Source: Lysinibacillus sp. ZYM-1 | GTDB lineage: Bacteria > Bacillota > Bacilli > Bacillales_A > Planococcaceae | Direction: 5' to 3' | Assembly (NCBI RefSeq): GCF_001308875.1 | Contig: NZ_KQ465115.1 | Span: forward strand, 92,520 to 156,519 | DNA length: 64,000 nucleotides | Shown: positions 53,023-62,419 of the stretch, one piece after another | Layout of the letters: each line of letters starts with the position of its first letter | Position numbering within the stretch: the first letter of the stretch is position 1 | Notes under the pieces: model-generated | Database searches by the model: none | What the model saw: the letters and a program-made list of their open reading frames with translations, nothing else | Told to the model about the DNA's origin: nothing | Made by a program: the position numbers and the translations under genes

Positions 53023-53958
53023 CTACTTTCTTACCAAAGGCAATGTCATACATCGAATGCCTCCACCGCCTTTTTCAAGCTCTGTGACGTCCACTTCAAG
53101 TAATTTCTTTTTCTGTAATAACGGATGCTTCAACAACTGCTCTTTTGTGGCCTGCTTACTAATTACTAATGTTTCTGGGTCAAGATTGATCAAGTTAATG
53201 TCTGGTATTGTCTTATACTTTTCAAGCCAGTAAACATCGAGACCATGTCGCTTTAAAAATGGTTCTAGCATATCAAAACGATTGCCCTGGGCTGTGAACA
53301 CCTGTACAGGAAAGTAACGCACAAAGCTTTTCGCCATCATCAAGTTACTATTTACTACATTACAATTCATATCTAAATGCAGCGTATCATTCCCTTTCGG
53401 TAAATCAATGACAGCAATTTCAGAAAACCCTTGTTGAAAGATACGCTCTTTCATGCTTTCGACAGCCTCTAATGTTGTCCTCATACCAAGATTAATCAGT
53501 ACAGCATTCTTATTTAATAGCATCACATCTCCACATTCGAGTGATTGAGAAGGTTGCGTATTGCTTGTAATTTGGTCCGGAAACCATTTAGCTAAAATAG
53601 AATGAGCATGTGGATACTCAGGGCGCCTTAACGGACTTCCTGCATTGCCCGGTAAAAGTTGATGGCCAATAACACAAGCCAGATCACGGACAAAATAACG
53701 ATTAATGAGCTGTTCACTTAGCAGCTGTTGTTCATTTGATAGCTCTTTGGCATAATCTATCACTCTTACCCCAGCGTCTTCGAGCGTTGTCTTTAGTGCC
53801 ATAAAATTTTCCATAGCCTTTTGATGGTCAACAGGTTCACTCCATCCAACCTGCTCTGCTATTTTTGAATCTGTTACGTCTACTGCCGAAGGTGCACAAA
53901 GCATGACAACCTTTAGCTCTTCATGCTCCGACCAACAATTTACTTGAAAAGAGTTCAT
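53023..53958 (-). CDS. Dimethylargininase / amidinotransferase-superfamily hydrolase
   Basis: Guanidino-group-modifying enzyme of 311 residues, pentein fold, similar to B. subtilis YkgA and to DDAH. The catalytic set is visible: an acidic residue in SLECGDVMLLN, the His in DTLHLDMNCNVV, and the nucleophilic Cys in the C-terminal GGGGIRCMTLPLVRK. The FVRDLACVIGHQLLPGNAGSPLRRPEY stretch is typical of the family. Likely substrates are N-substituted arginines or arginine itself. It forms a probable operon with the downstream amino-acid permease. Confidence 0.85.
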   Translation of the reverse strand: MNSFQVNCWSEHEELKVVMLCAPSAVDVTDSKIAEQVGWSEPVDHQKAMENFMALKTTLEDAGVRVIDYAKELSNEQQLLSEQLINRYFVRDLACVIGHQLLPGNAGSPLRRPEYPHAHSILAKWFPDQITSNTQPSQSLECGDVMLLNKNAVLINLGMRTTLEAVESMKERIFQQGFSEIAVIDLPKGNDTLHLDMNCNVVNSNLMMAKSFVRYFPVQVFTAQGNRFDMLEPFLKRHGLDVYWLEKYKTIPDINLINLDPETLVISKQATKEQLLKHPLLQKKKLLEVDVTELEKGGGGIRCMTLPLVRK

Positions 53959-54095
53959 CCTTTATTCTCCCCTTCTGCATTTCGATCTCTGTTAGCGTTA
54001 CCATTGATAGGGGGATTATACAAATACAAAAAAGGACATTTCTGATCTATAGCTAATTTAGAGAAGTAACAACAATTTTAGAAATGGGTGTCATT

Positions 54096-54542
54096 ATGGA
54101 ATACTATAAATTTTTAAGGCAATATGTTGGTCATCAACCTATCATTTTACCTGGCGCAGTAGTCATCATCCTTAATAGTGCAAATGAAGTGTTATTACAA
54201 AAAAGATACGATGGAGGGTGGGGACTTCCTGGTGGCTTGATGGAGATGGGAGAAAGCTTAGAAGATACCGCCAAAAGAGAGGTTCTTGAAGAAACAGGAC
54301 TAGTTGTTACAGACTTGCAGCTACTGGGTGTTTTTTCTGGGCCAGATTATTATTTGAAAGTTTCAAATGGAGATGAATTATACTCTGTAACAGCCGTTTA
54401 TTATACAAGAAATGTTCAAGGCGGCTTAGTCATTGACTATCATGAATCAGAGACAATGCTTTACTGTCCCCTAGCTAACTTGCCACATGATTTAACAGAT
54501 CGTCGTCTCATTGAACCATATGTAGCACAGATAATACTATAG
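54096..54542 (+). CDS. Nudix hydrolase
   Basis: Nudix-fold pyrophosphohydrolase of about 148 residues. The Nudix box is complete: G-x5-E-x7-R-E-V-x-E-E-x-G-L in GLMEMGESLEDTAKREVLEETGLV. The substrate is unknown. I start at ATG 54096; an ATG four codons upstream (54084) is possible, and neither has a strong ribosome site. A 10-bp hairpin (54541-54564) follows the stop codon and separates it from the convergent splB. Confidence 0.88.
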   Translation: MEYYKFLRQYVGHQPIILPGAVVIILNSANEVLLQKRYDGGWGLPGGLMEMGESLEDTAKREVLEETGLVVTDLQLLGVFSGPDYYLKVSNGDELYSVTAVYYTRNVQGGLVIDYHESETMLYCPLANLPHDLTDRRLIEPYVAQIIL

Positions 54543-54564
54543 AGAGAACATAAATGTTCTCTCT
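54541..54564. terminator. Hairpin between the Nudix gene and splB
   Basis: AGAGAGAACA (54541-54550) pairs with 54555-54564 around TAAA. The T-run is weak on both strands. It lies between two convergent genes and probably ends both transcripts. Confidence 0.6.
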
Positions 54565-54566
54565 AA

Positions 54567-55595
54567 TCACGTAAAATATTCCAATTTAGCTTGTGGGAAG
54601 AATTTTTGCATATAGCCATACAAATGTTCCTTAATGTCTTCCTCCTCATCTTTTTGGTAAATGTATTTGCCTATTCCATATTTCCCCCATTTATATCTTC
54701 TCACGGTTTCGTCTAATTCAAGCTTTGTCATGGGATAGTTCTTTTCAATCACGCGTTTAGCAGGCTTTGTAAAACGATGCTGGATAAACTCAAACGTAAT
54801 ATCTTCTCGCACATCCTTTGGCAATTCTGCATCCAATTGCTCAAACATTTGATAATAGCCCTCCTGCCACCCATCATGTAGATAAATGGGAGCGACGATA
54901 AAGCCAAGCGGATAGCCAGCTCTTGCCACTTTTCCCGCTGCCTCAATTCGTTTCACTAACGGTGAAGTACCTGGTTCAAAATGTTTAATAACATAATCGG
55001 CATTGACACTAAAACGGAACCTTGTCTTGCCGTTATGATTGGCGTCCAATAGATGGTCCACGTGATGGAATTTCGTCACAAATCGTAATTGACCTAACTC
55101 ACTTTGTCCAAAATGCTCAATGGCACGTTTCAATGTATGTGTAAGATGGTCAATTCCTACAATATCGGAAGTGCAAGATGCCTCAAAACGTGTGATGTCA
55201 GGAGCCCGCTCAGCCATATATTGATCAGCCTGCTCCAAAATTTCATTAACATTGACATAAGTACGAATATAAGGTTTACTTCCCATCGTTGTTTGTAAAT
55301 AGCAATAGTGACAATGACCCATACAGCCTGTTGCGAATGGAATCGCATATTCAGCTGAGGGTTTGGAGGTATCAAATTTTAACGTTTTCCGAATGCCAAC
55401 TACTAATGTCGATTTCGCTACACGGTACTTTTGAAAATCGTTGTCTCCTGGAAGATTTCTTACTTGGTTGTGTGAAGTTGTATAGCGAATGTCGATTCCC
55501 ATTTGCTCAAATTTTTCTTTTAGTTCCTGACCTAGTGGGTATTGGAGTGCATCTGGTTCAAAATAGACGAGCTGAGGAATAAATGGCTTCTTCAT
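54567..55595 (-). CDS. splB: Spore photoproduct lyase
   Basis: Radical-SAM enzyme of 342 residues that reverses the spore photoproduct thymine dimer during germination. The 4Fe-4S/SAM motif is C91-x3-C95-x2-C98 (GCMGHCHYCYL), and C141 in RFEASCTSD is the conserved H-atom donor. Length and both features match Bacillus SplB exactly. It lies 12 bases downstream of splA on the same strand. The gene strongly supports a spore-forming host. Confidence 0.97.
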   Translation of the reverse strand: MKKPFIPQLVYFEPDALQYPLGQELKEKFEQMGIDIRYTTSHNQVRNLPGDNDFQKYRVAKSTLVVGIRKTLKFDTSKPSAEYAIPFATGCMGHCHYCYLQTTMGSKPYIRTYVNVNEILEQADQYMAERAPDITRFEASCTSDIVGIDHLTHTLKRAIEHFGQSELGQLRFVTKFHHVDHLLDANHNGKTRFRFSVNADYVIKHFEPGTSPLVKRIEAAGKVARAGYPLGFIVAPIYLHDGWQEGYYQMFEQLDAELPKDVREDITFEFIQHRFTKPAKRVIEKNYPMTKLELDETVRRYKWGKYGIGKYIYQKDEEEDIKEHLYGYMQKFFPQAKLEYFT

Positions 55596-55607
55596 AATCC
55601 CCCTCCC

Positions 55608-55832
55608 TCAATGAAAGTATTGATGATAGGCTTGCTCAGCCGCCATCTCGCTTGAAAAAATCACCATGTCATTCGTGATGGGATAATAGGTTTCAAATAG
55701 AAATATGGCAAGCTCATCCTGTTGCTCTGGATGATTGACCACCGCCGCTTCCTGTATATTCGCTACATCCTGAATATGAGGATTGCGATAAAAAATATAA
55801 ACGATATCACCGACATTATAATGTTGCTGCAT
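55608..55832 (-). CDS. splA: SplA-like regulator of the spore photoproduct lyase operon
   Basis: Small protein of 74 residues resembling SplA (79 residues in B. subtilis), which modulates expression of splAB. The HYNVGDIVYIFYRNPHIQDVANIQEAAVVNHPEQ pattern is characteristic. GGAAGGTGAAGAG precedes its ATG. In Bacillus the operon is transcribed in the forespore by sigma-G; I could not mark a convincing sigma-G promoter here. Confidence 0.85.
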   Translation of the reverse strand: MQQHYNVGDIVYIFYRNPHIQDVANIQEAAVVNHPEQQDELAIFLFETYYPITNDMVIFSSEMAAEQAYHQYFH

Positions 55833-56009
55833 CTCTTCACCTTCCTCTGTCTTTCCGTTAGTTTGGTGAAAAGGCTAGAGAAATATGTCATAAAAATTTT
55901 TTATGAGCAATATATATGAATTTATGTGAACTTCTCTACAAATCTAGGAAAATAGGATAATGCAGAATTTTTGAACTATTTGGTATAATCAAGAAAAGGA
56001 GGAAGATAT

Positions 56010-57398
56010 ATGATCAAACAATCCATTATTGAAAATGTGCTTGAAGCAGCACTAGCAACTGGTGGGGACTTTTCTGAAATCTTCATTGAAGATAAATATG
56101 TGAACGAATATGTTTTACAAAGCGGCAAGATTGAACAAAGTATTGCGGGACGAGATTTCGGTATAGGCATTCGTATTTTTTCAGGTCTTCAAAGCATCTA
56201 TACCTACACAAATGATTTTTCTGAGGAAGGATTATTAGCAGCGGCAAAACGGGCAGCCCTAGCCATCGAAGGTGGTGGATCAGGTACCATTCACCCTCTT
56301 CACAGAGAGATTATTACACCTATTCATCAAATCCTCCATTTGCCTCATACAGTGGAGCACGCAAGAAAAACTGCTGTCATGCGCCAAGCAGACTCTATTG
56401 CAAGAAATTATGATTCACGAATTAACCAGGTTAAAGTTCGCTATTTAGATGAACAGCAAAATGTACTAATTGCCAATTCCGAGGGTAAATTTGTAGAGGA
56501 TACTCGTGTTTACAGTAGACTTAGCATGCAAGCGACGGCAACGGAAGGTACTGAAGTACAAACAGGCTTCTATGGTCCAGGTGCGCATGCAGGTTTTGAA
56601 TTTATTGAAAAGCTAGATCTGAACCATTACGCAGGAGAAGCTGCACGTATCGCTGTCACGATGCTTCACGCTGATGAATGTCCAAGCGGTAAATTCCCTG
56701 TCATTATTGATAATGAATTTGGTGGTGTCATTTTCCATGAAGCTTGTGGACACGGCTTAGAAGCTACAGCTGTTGCTAAAAATAATTCGGTCTTTGCCAA
56801 TCGTATCGGCGAAAGAGTTGCCCCAGAAATTGTTACATATATTGATGATGGCACACTTCCGAACGAGTGGGGCTCATTAAATATTGATGATGAGGGAGAA
56901 AAAACTCGGAAGAACGTTTTAATTGAAAATGGCATTTTAAAGGGGTACTTAATTGACAAATTTAATGCCCGCCGCATGGATGCACAGCCAACTGGTTCTT
57001 CTCGTCGACAGTCCTACCGATTTAACCCTACATCACGTATGACGAATACGTATATAGCACCGGGCACATCTGAACCAGCGGATATTATCGCATCGACAGA
57101 GTACGGTATATACGCAAAATATATGGGAGGTGGACAAGTATCCCCTTCTACTGGCGATTATAATTTTGCAGTTATGGAGGCCTATATCCTCAAAGATGGA
57201 AAAATTGAACGCCCTGTACGTGGCGCAACGCTCATTGGCAATGGCGCAAAAACATTGCAGCTAGTGGATCGAGTGGGGAATAATCTCGCACATGGTGCAG
57301 GTATGTGTGGATCACTTAGTGGTAGCCTTCCTGTCAATGTGGGTCAGCCGATGATTCGCGTAAGTGAAATAACTGTTGGTGGAACAAAGGGGGAATAA
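56010..57398 (+). CDS. tldD: TldD-family metalloprotease subunit
   Basis: TldD/PmbA-type protein of 462 residues. TldD and TldE form a heterodimeric Zn protease that cleaves unfolded or leader-containing peptides. The metal-binding motif H-E-x3-H is present as FHEACGHGLEA with H243. GSSRRQSYRFNPTSRMTNTYI and the C-terminal GMCGSLSGSLPVNVGQPMIRVSEITVGG are family hallmarks. ATG 56010 follows AGGAGGAAG. It is directly followed by its partner gene. Confidence 0.92.
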   Translation: MIKQSIIENVLEAALATGGDFSEIFIEDKYVNEYVLQSGKIEQSIAGRDFGIGIRIFSGLQSIYTYTNDFSEEGLLAAAKRAALAIEGGGSGTIHPLHREIITPIHQILHLPHTVEHARKTAVMRQADSIARNYDSRINQVKVRYLDEQQNVLIANSEGKFVEDTRVYSRLSMQATATEGTEVQTGFYGPGAHAGFEFIEKLDLNHYAGEAARIAVTMLHADECPSGKFPVIIDNEFGGVIFHEACGHGLEATAVAKNNSVFANRIGERVAPEIVTYIDDGTLPNEWGSLNIDDEGEKTRKNVLIENGILKGYLIDKFNARRMDAQPTGSSRRQSYRFNPTSRMTNTYIAPGTSEPADIIASTEYGIYAKYMGGGQVSPSTGDYNFAVMEAYILKDGKIERPVRGATLIGNGAKTLQLVDRVGNNLAHGAGMCGSLSGSLPVNVGQPMIRVSEITVGGTKGE

Positions 57399-57401
57399 TT
57401 G

Positions 57402-58745
57402 ATGAACATTTCTAGGTACCAAGAAAAATTATTAGACAAGGCGCTAGAAGCCGGTTTTATAGAAGCTGAGGTTTATTATGAACAAAAAAAATCTTTTCAA
57501 TGCATGCTCTATAAAGGAGAGATCGATAGTTATGAAACATCTGAAGACGGAGGTCTAAGCCTACGAGGACTTTACAACGGAAAAATGGGCTATTCCTATA
57601 CGGAAAAGTTAGACGATGATTCTATTTCCTTTTTAATCAATAGTGCAAAAGCAAATGCAAACATTCTCGATGAAGATGAGGGCATCGATATTTTTGGTGG
57701 TAGCACTAAATACACATCTTATGATTATTACAATGAAGAATTAGAGACTATCGGAATTCCAGAAAAAATAGAGTTGCTTCGTTCCATCGAACAAAAAATT
57801 CGTGCATACGATTCACGCATTGTCACTCTTGATTATTGTTTACTTCAAGAATATACGGCCGAACGTTCATTAGCAAATAGTAAAAATCTTGCCTTATCCC
57901 ATAAGGAGAACGGCTTAGTGCTTTTCCTCTCCACAGTTGTAAAAGATGGTGAAGAAATGAAATCAGGCAGTTATTTGAAAATGACACGTGATTTCCATTC
58001 ACTTCATGCTGATGATATTGCAAAAGAAGCAGCTGAGGAAGCTCTTGCGAATCTAGGTGAAAAATCGATTCCGGGTGGAAAATATCCAATCGTTCTTCGC
58101 TCTGATGCATCAGCATCTTTATTGAGTACTTTTATGCCGATTCTGTCAGCTGAAAATGCTCAAAAAGATCAATCTCTACTAAAAGGGAAGGTCGGACATA
58201 AAGTGGCATCAGAGGCATTTACATTGCTGAGTACTCCATTCCATCCTGCCGCATTGTCTGGAGCAAGCTTTGATGGTGAGGGTGTTGCAACAAAAGAGCA
58301 GGCAATTATTTTAGAGGGTACACTCCAAACACTTCTGCATAATAGAAAAACGGCCAAAAAGGATAACTGTGAAACAACTGGGCATGCCCATAAAGATTCC
58401 TACAAAGGAGCCTTATCTATTGCGCCCCAAAATTTATATATTTCAACTGGTGAAAAATCTCTAGACGAGTTAATTCACACAGTTACTAACGGTGTATTTA
58501 TTACAGAATTATCTGGGCTTCACTCTGGTACGAATACGGTTTCTGGTGATTTTTCAGTCGCTGCAAAAGGATTCCATATTCAGGATGGCAAAATTGCCTC
58601 CCCTGTCAAGCAGATGACAATAGCCGGAAACTTCTTCGAGTTCTTAAATGATATCAAAGGAGCTAGCTCTGAGCTTTACTTCCTACCAAATGGATATGGC
58701 TCCTCATCGCTACTTGTAAAGGAACTATCTGTGACAGTGGAATAA
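57402..58745 (+). CDS. TldE/PmbA-family protease partner subunit
   Basis: Partner of TldD, 447 residues, of the PmbA/TldE branch. It lacks the HExxxH motif, as expected for the non-catalytic subunit. GTNTVSGDFSVAAKGFHIQDGKIASPVKQMTIAGNF is the typical C-terminal motif. ATG 57402 is preceded by AAAGGGGG; a TTG one codon earlier is also possible. It starts three bases after the tldD stop codon. No peptide natural-product genes are nearby, so the substrate is open. Confidence 0.9.
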   Translation: MNISRYQEKLLDKALEAGFIEAEVYYEQKKSFQCMLYKGEIDSYETSEDGGLSLRGLYNGKMGYSYTEKLDDDSISFLINSAKANANILDEDEGIDIFGGSTKYTSYDYYNEELETIGIPEKIELLRSIEQKIRAYDSRIVTLDYCLLQEYTAERSLANSKNLALSHKENGLVLFLSTVVKDGEEMKSGSYLKMTRDFHSLHADDIAKEAAEEALANLGEKSIPGGKYPIVLRSDASASLLSTFMPILSAENAQKDQSLLKGKVGHKVASEAFTLLSTPFHPAALSGASFDGEGVATKEQAIILEGTLQTLLHNRKTAKKDNCETTGHAHKDSYKGALSIAPQNLYISTGEKSLDELIHTVTNGVFITELSGLHSGTNTVSGDFSVAAKGFHIQDGKIASPVKQMTIAGNFFEFLNDIKGASSELYFLPNGYGSSSLLVKELSVTVE

Positions 58746-59203
58746 AATCAAAAAGCAGGCACCTTTTATAGTTCAAGCCATATTATTTGGTATTTCTCGG
58801 CAATTCTTTTGTCCATAGTCAAGACAAACTCCTTTGATGAGGATATCAATCCCCTTCTGATTCAGTTAAAAATAGCAAGCTGAAGATAGATCCACTTCTT
58901 TAATTGGAAACGACTATGTGCAAGAGAGTTGCCTACTGCTATTGTTTCAAAAAGTCCTTCAGTATAATCCTCGATATTTTCCAATTCTTCTGCACAGAAT
59001 AGTTGGCACTTCCCCCTTCAAATGCTATTTCTGTTCAGCCTGCTTGTCCGGGAAGTGAACCAGAAGATGGCATCGATATAGCTTCTTATGGTTAAATTTT
59101 CATTGTGAGGTAAAAGAATGAAACTTTTAACCTTCTGATACGTTTACTTAGATGATAATTATCATGCTAATGCAATCAAATGGCATGAGGGAAGGTGGAA
59201 AAT
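58746..59203. other. Gap between tldE and the repeat protein, with decayed coding remnant
   Basis: About 450 bases. On the minus strand 58863-59018 is open for 51 codons without a proper start, ending in a peptide that includes AVGNSLAHSRFQLKKWIYLQ. Its last part is faintly like an IS1595-type transposase, so it may be a relic. A perfect 14-base palindrome lies at 59152-59165. No terminator follows tldE. Confidence 0.4.
59152..59165. promoter_or_regulatory. Perfect palindrome upstream of the repeat protein gene
   Basis: ATGATAATTATCAT is self-complementary, and TTAG/CTAA arms extend it with one mismatch. It lies 39 bases before the start codon. It resembles a Fur/Zur/PerR box in composition but does not have the 7-1-7 spacing, so its identity is uncertain. 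Confidence 0.45.
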
Positions 59204-62200
59204 ATGAAAAAAATATGTACCTTATTTCTTGCAGCGATACTTTTTGTACCGTTAATGCTGCAGCCGGCGACCGCACAAGCGGCAAAAGCCATCACGATTT
59301 ATGTGGACGGGGTTCAATTGAAGACCGACCAGCCGCCAGTGATGATTCAAGGGCGTGCTATGTTGCCACTTAGAGCAATCTTTGAGGCATTGGATGCTAG
59401 AGTGTATTGGGATCAAAAGAGTCAAACAGTAACAGGGATTAAAGGAGATACAACGGTAGTCCTCAAGATTAAATCGAAGGTAGCTACTATTAATGACCAG
59501 AAAGTTACGCTTGATGTACCAGCACAGATATTAAGAGGTAGAACATTGGTGCCAGTCCGCTTCGTTAGTGAGGCGCTTGGTCAGGATGTTGACTGGAACT
59601 CGAGAGATCAGATCGTAAATATTAAATCTGACACTCCGAGTAATATCAGTATTTCTCCTGTGAACAATGTTTCGGTTCGAGATGTTGATGATCAGGGAGA
59701 TGGACGTGACTTGGAGGTTAGCTTCTCCAAATCTTCTACGGAGTCATACGTCGATCATTATCGAGTTATGGTTTTAAAGGCTTCAAAAAGTTTCAATTTG
59801 GCGTCTGCTTTGAAAGTCTCCGCTTCTAATTATACGGTAGTATCGACTTCAAATTCGAATCGTGCTGTAACATTATCACAGAGTTCGAGAGATGTAGACG
59901 GGGATTTCATTAAAAATGATCAGCAATATGTGGTTTATGTACTTGCTGTTGGGAAAAGTTCTTATTCTAGCGTATTATCGACTTCTTCTTCGAAGATTAC
60001 TTTAACAAATTTATCGTCTGTTCCTGCAGTAACAAATGTGAAGATTAGCGATATTAATGATTTTGGGGATGGACGCGATGTTTCAGTTAGCTTCACTCGT
60101 CCGCAGAATGATAACAATATTTCCAATTACCGTGTGTATATCGTAAAGACAAAGGATGCTAACAACTTTAGTCTTACTACTGCGAATAATTTATCCAGCA
60201 GCTACTATACAACAGTGGATAAATCGGGGAGCAATGGCAGTACGTTGGTAGGAACTCTGTCTTCCTCTTCACGTGATACCTCTGGTGACTTCATTAAGAA
60301 TAGCGAAACTTACACAGCGTTCGTTCTGTCTGTGAGTAACACGAACGCAGTTAGTAATAAGTTGTCGTCTGCTTCATCGTCAGTAGCACTTAGTCCAAAT
60401 ACAGTGTCTACTCCGATTATTACACAAGTGGACGATTTCAATGACTTTGGGGATGGACGCGATCTAAGAGTGAACTTCAACAAAGTGTCCGATGAATCTA
60501 CGATTAACTCTTACCGGATTTTTGTTGTAAGAACTAACAACTCTTCGAACTTCACATTGACGAAAGCGAACAGTTTATCTAACACTTATTACACACAAGT
60601 GAACAAGACGGGCAACAATATTACACAGGCACTCTCTTCAGGAGCACGAGATACTGACGGTTATGCCATTCAAAATGGCGTTAGCTATCGTGTATTTGTG
60701 ATGGCCGTAGCGAATAACTCTGCGAATAACGTGTTATCTTCAGCATCCAATGCGATTTCGCTATTAAGCAACAATGTAGGTGCTGTATCAAATATCAATA
60801 CTAGCGATGTGAGCGATTATAACAACGGTCGTGACCTCCTTGTCTCTTTCAATAAAGCTGTGGATGAGTCAACTATTAATCACTATCGAATTTTGGTTGT
60901 ACCAACAGCAAATTACAGTAACTTTAGTCTGACGGATGCTAATAGCGTATCCAGTAACAATTACACGACTGTAAACAAGTCTGGAAGATCTATGTATGAG
61001 CAAGCGTTATCTGAAAATACTCGGGATGTACGAGGCAATCTTATCAGAGAAGGTACTAACTACCGTGTCTATGTATTGACTGTAGCGAATGGAAATTCTT
61101 TAGGAAACAATGCGCTAACTGCTCAGACGTCTACGATTACACTAAATAAGAACTTCAGTGTGCAAGCTGTAACCAATCTGAATGTTGCAGATATAGATGA
61201 TATTGGTGATGGCCGTGATGTGCAGGTAACGTTCACGAAGCCTTCGGATGAATCGAATGTCAATCATTATCGAATTCTAATCGTACCGACAGCTTACAGC
61301 GGCTTTAATCTTTCACAAGCCACTAGTAGCACTTATTACATCGCAGAAAGCAAAGGTGGAAATATAACTCCAACTAGAACGTTGGATGGGGTTAGGGACG
61401 TACGTGGTAATTTTATTACGGAAGGAACTAGCTATCGCGTCTATGTACTGACTGTAGCTAATGGTAACTCTTCAAATACCTATGCCCTATCTTCTCCTTC
61501 GTCTGTGATTACACTTAGTAAAAGCAAAGTTGTTCAGGCGGTAAGCAATGTTAATGGAAAAGATATTGGTGATTATGGAGATGGTCGAGATTTAGATATA
61601 TCATTTACTAAACCTTCTGATGAATCAAATATAGGTAGTTACCGTATTCTTGTTGTACCTGCATCAAAGGCAAATGGCTTTGATCTGAATACAGCTATTA
61701 GAGTCACTAACTCTAACTATACTGAAATAATGAAAGGACAGTATAGTATGAAATTGGGAGCGGTTAGTAGAGATACAGATGGAAGACTAATAACTAATGG
61801 CGAAGAATATCGCGTATATATACTGTCCATAGGTAGTGAAAATTCGAAGGCAATGTATAGCTTATCTTACTCATCGAATCCCATTACTTTAGAGGATCTT
61901 TCAGCGCCTGCAGCGGTGGAGAAAGTGACACTTAAAGGGGAAGGATATAAATTTTCTGATATTAACATTAGCTTCGATGTCAAGAATGGACAAAACGTAA
62001 CGGAGTATAGAGTGTTTATGTTACCTAAAGATGTAGCAGATGGTTTCAGAGTAGAGGATGCTATAAACAATGCAAATAATAGTACAATAATTTATCCAAA
62101 TAAGATTTCCCCTATTAGCCAAGCGCTAAGCTCACCATTGGATGCATTTGGTAGACTACCCAATTCCTCTACAGAATATGTTGCTAAGGTATATACTGTA

Positions 62201-62311
62201 GTAAAAGGAAAGTATGTGCTATCGAACACGTCGATTAATTCGGTTAAGCTTCTGGCAAATCCAGATAACACTAAGTCTGAGACGTCCCAAGACCCTCAAA
62301 ATAATAAATAG
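59204..62311 (+). CDS. Secreted repeat protein with copper amine oxidase N-terminal-like domain
   Basis: Large exported protein of 1035 residues. A signal peptide (MKKICTLFLAAILFVPLML, cleaved near ATAQA) is followed by a copper-amine-oxidase N1-like stalk domain (about 30-140) with GRAMLPLRAIFEALDARVYWD and GRTLVPVRFVSEALG. Then come seven repeats of about 125 residues with D-x-GDGRDxxVSF, YRVYVL and RDxxGxxI motifs, probably fibronectin-like beta domains. The seventh is diverged. No LPxTG anchor, SLH domain or C-terminal membrane helix is present. ATG 59204 follows GGGAAGGTGG. The 5' end is richer in GC than its neighbours, and the type is common in Paenibacillus, suggesting transfer. Confidence 0.85.
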   Translation: MKKICTLFLAAILFVPLMLQPATAQAAKAITIYVDGVQLKTDQPPVMIQGRAMLPLRAIFEALDARVYWDQKSQTVTGIKGDTTVVLKIKSKVATINDQKVTLDVPAQILRGRTLVPVRFVSEALGQDVDWNSRDQIVNIKSDTPSNISISPVNNVSVRDVDDQGDGRDLEVSFSKSSTESYVDHYRVMVLKASKSFNLASALKVSASNYTVVSTSNSNRAVTLSQSSRDVDGDFIKNDQQYVVYVLAVGKSSYSSVLSTSSSKITLTNLSSVPAVTNVKISDINDFGDGRDVSVSFTRPQNDNNISNYRVYIVKTKDANNFSLTTANNLSSSYYTTVDKSGSNGSTLVGTLSSSSRDTSGDFIKNSETYTAFVLSVSNTNAVSNKLSSASSSVALSPNTVSTPIITQVDDFNDFGDGRDLRVNFNKVSDESTINSYRIFVVRTNNSSNFTLTKANSLSNTYYTQVNKTGNNITQALSSGARDTDGYAIQNGVSYRVFVMAVANNSANNVLSSASNAISLLSNNVGAVSNINTSDVSDYNNGRDLLVSFNKAVDESTINHYRILVVPTANYSNFSLTDANSVSSNNYTTVNKSGRSMYEQALSENTRDVRGNLIREGTNYRVYVLTVANGNSLGNNALTAQTSTITLNKNFSVQAVTNLNVADIDDIGDGRDVQVTFTKPSDESNVNHYRILIVPTAYSGFNLSQATSSTYYIAESKGGNITPTRTLDGVRDVRGNFITEGTSYRVYVLTVANGNSSNTYALSSPSSVITLSKSKVVQAVSNVNGKDIGDYGDGRDLDISFTKPSDESNIGSYRILVVPASKANGFDLNTAIRVTNSNYTEIMKGQYSMKLGAVSRDTDGRLITNGEEYRVYILSIGSENSKAMYSLSYSSNPITLEDLSAPAAVEKVTLKGEGYKFSDINISFDVKNGQNVTEYRVFMLPKDVADGFRVEDAINNANNSTIIYPNKISPISQALSSPLDAFGRLPNSSTEYVAKVYTVVKGKYVLSNTSINSVKLLANPDNTKSETSQDPQNNK
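59652..62250 (+). repeat. Seven in-frame repeats of about 370-385 bp
   Basis: Units start near 59652, 60020, 60408, 60778, 61164, 61537 and 61908. Each encodes a beta-rich domain with a conserved GDGRD near the start and a YRVYVL-like strand near the end. Units 3 to 6 are most alike, unit 7 is the most diverged. The DNA is not identical between units, so the duplication is old. Confidence 0.85.
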
Positions 62312-62330
62312 GTCCACGTTATTTCTTCAT

Positions 62331-62375
62331 AAAAAGGACACCCTTTGGTTCATGAACCAAAGGGTGTCCCTTTTT
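62331..62375. terminator. Strong bidirectional terminator after the repeat protein gene
   Basis: Bases 62336-62369 are a perfect 34-base palindrome (15-bp stem GGACACCCTTTGGTT with CATG loop), flanked by AAAAA and TTTTT. A smaller hairpin GTTGTG/CACAAC follows around 62376-62392. Confidence 0.9.
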
Positions 62376-62419
62376 GTTGTGTGCTGCACAACACTTCACT
62401 AGCGGGTTAACAGCCTTGT

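Noticed and set aside
59152..59165. Fur/Zur box upstream of the repeat protein
   Set aside because: The palindrome lacks the 7-1-7 spacing of Fur-type boxes; kept only as an unassigned palindrome.
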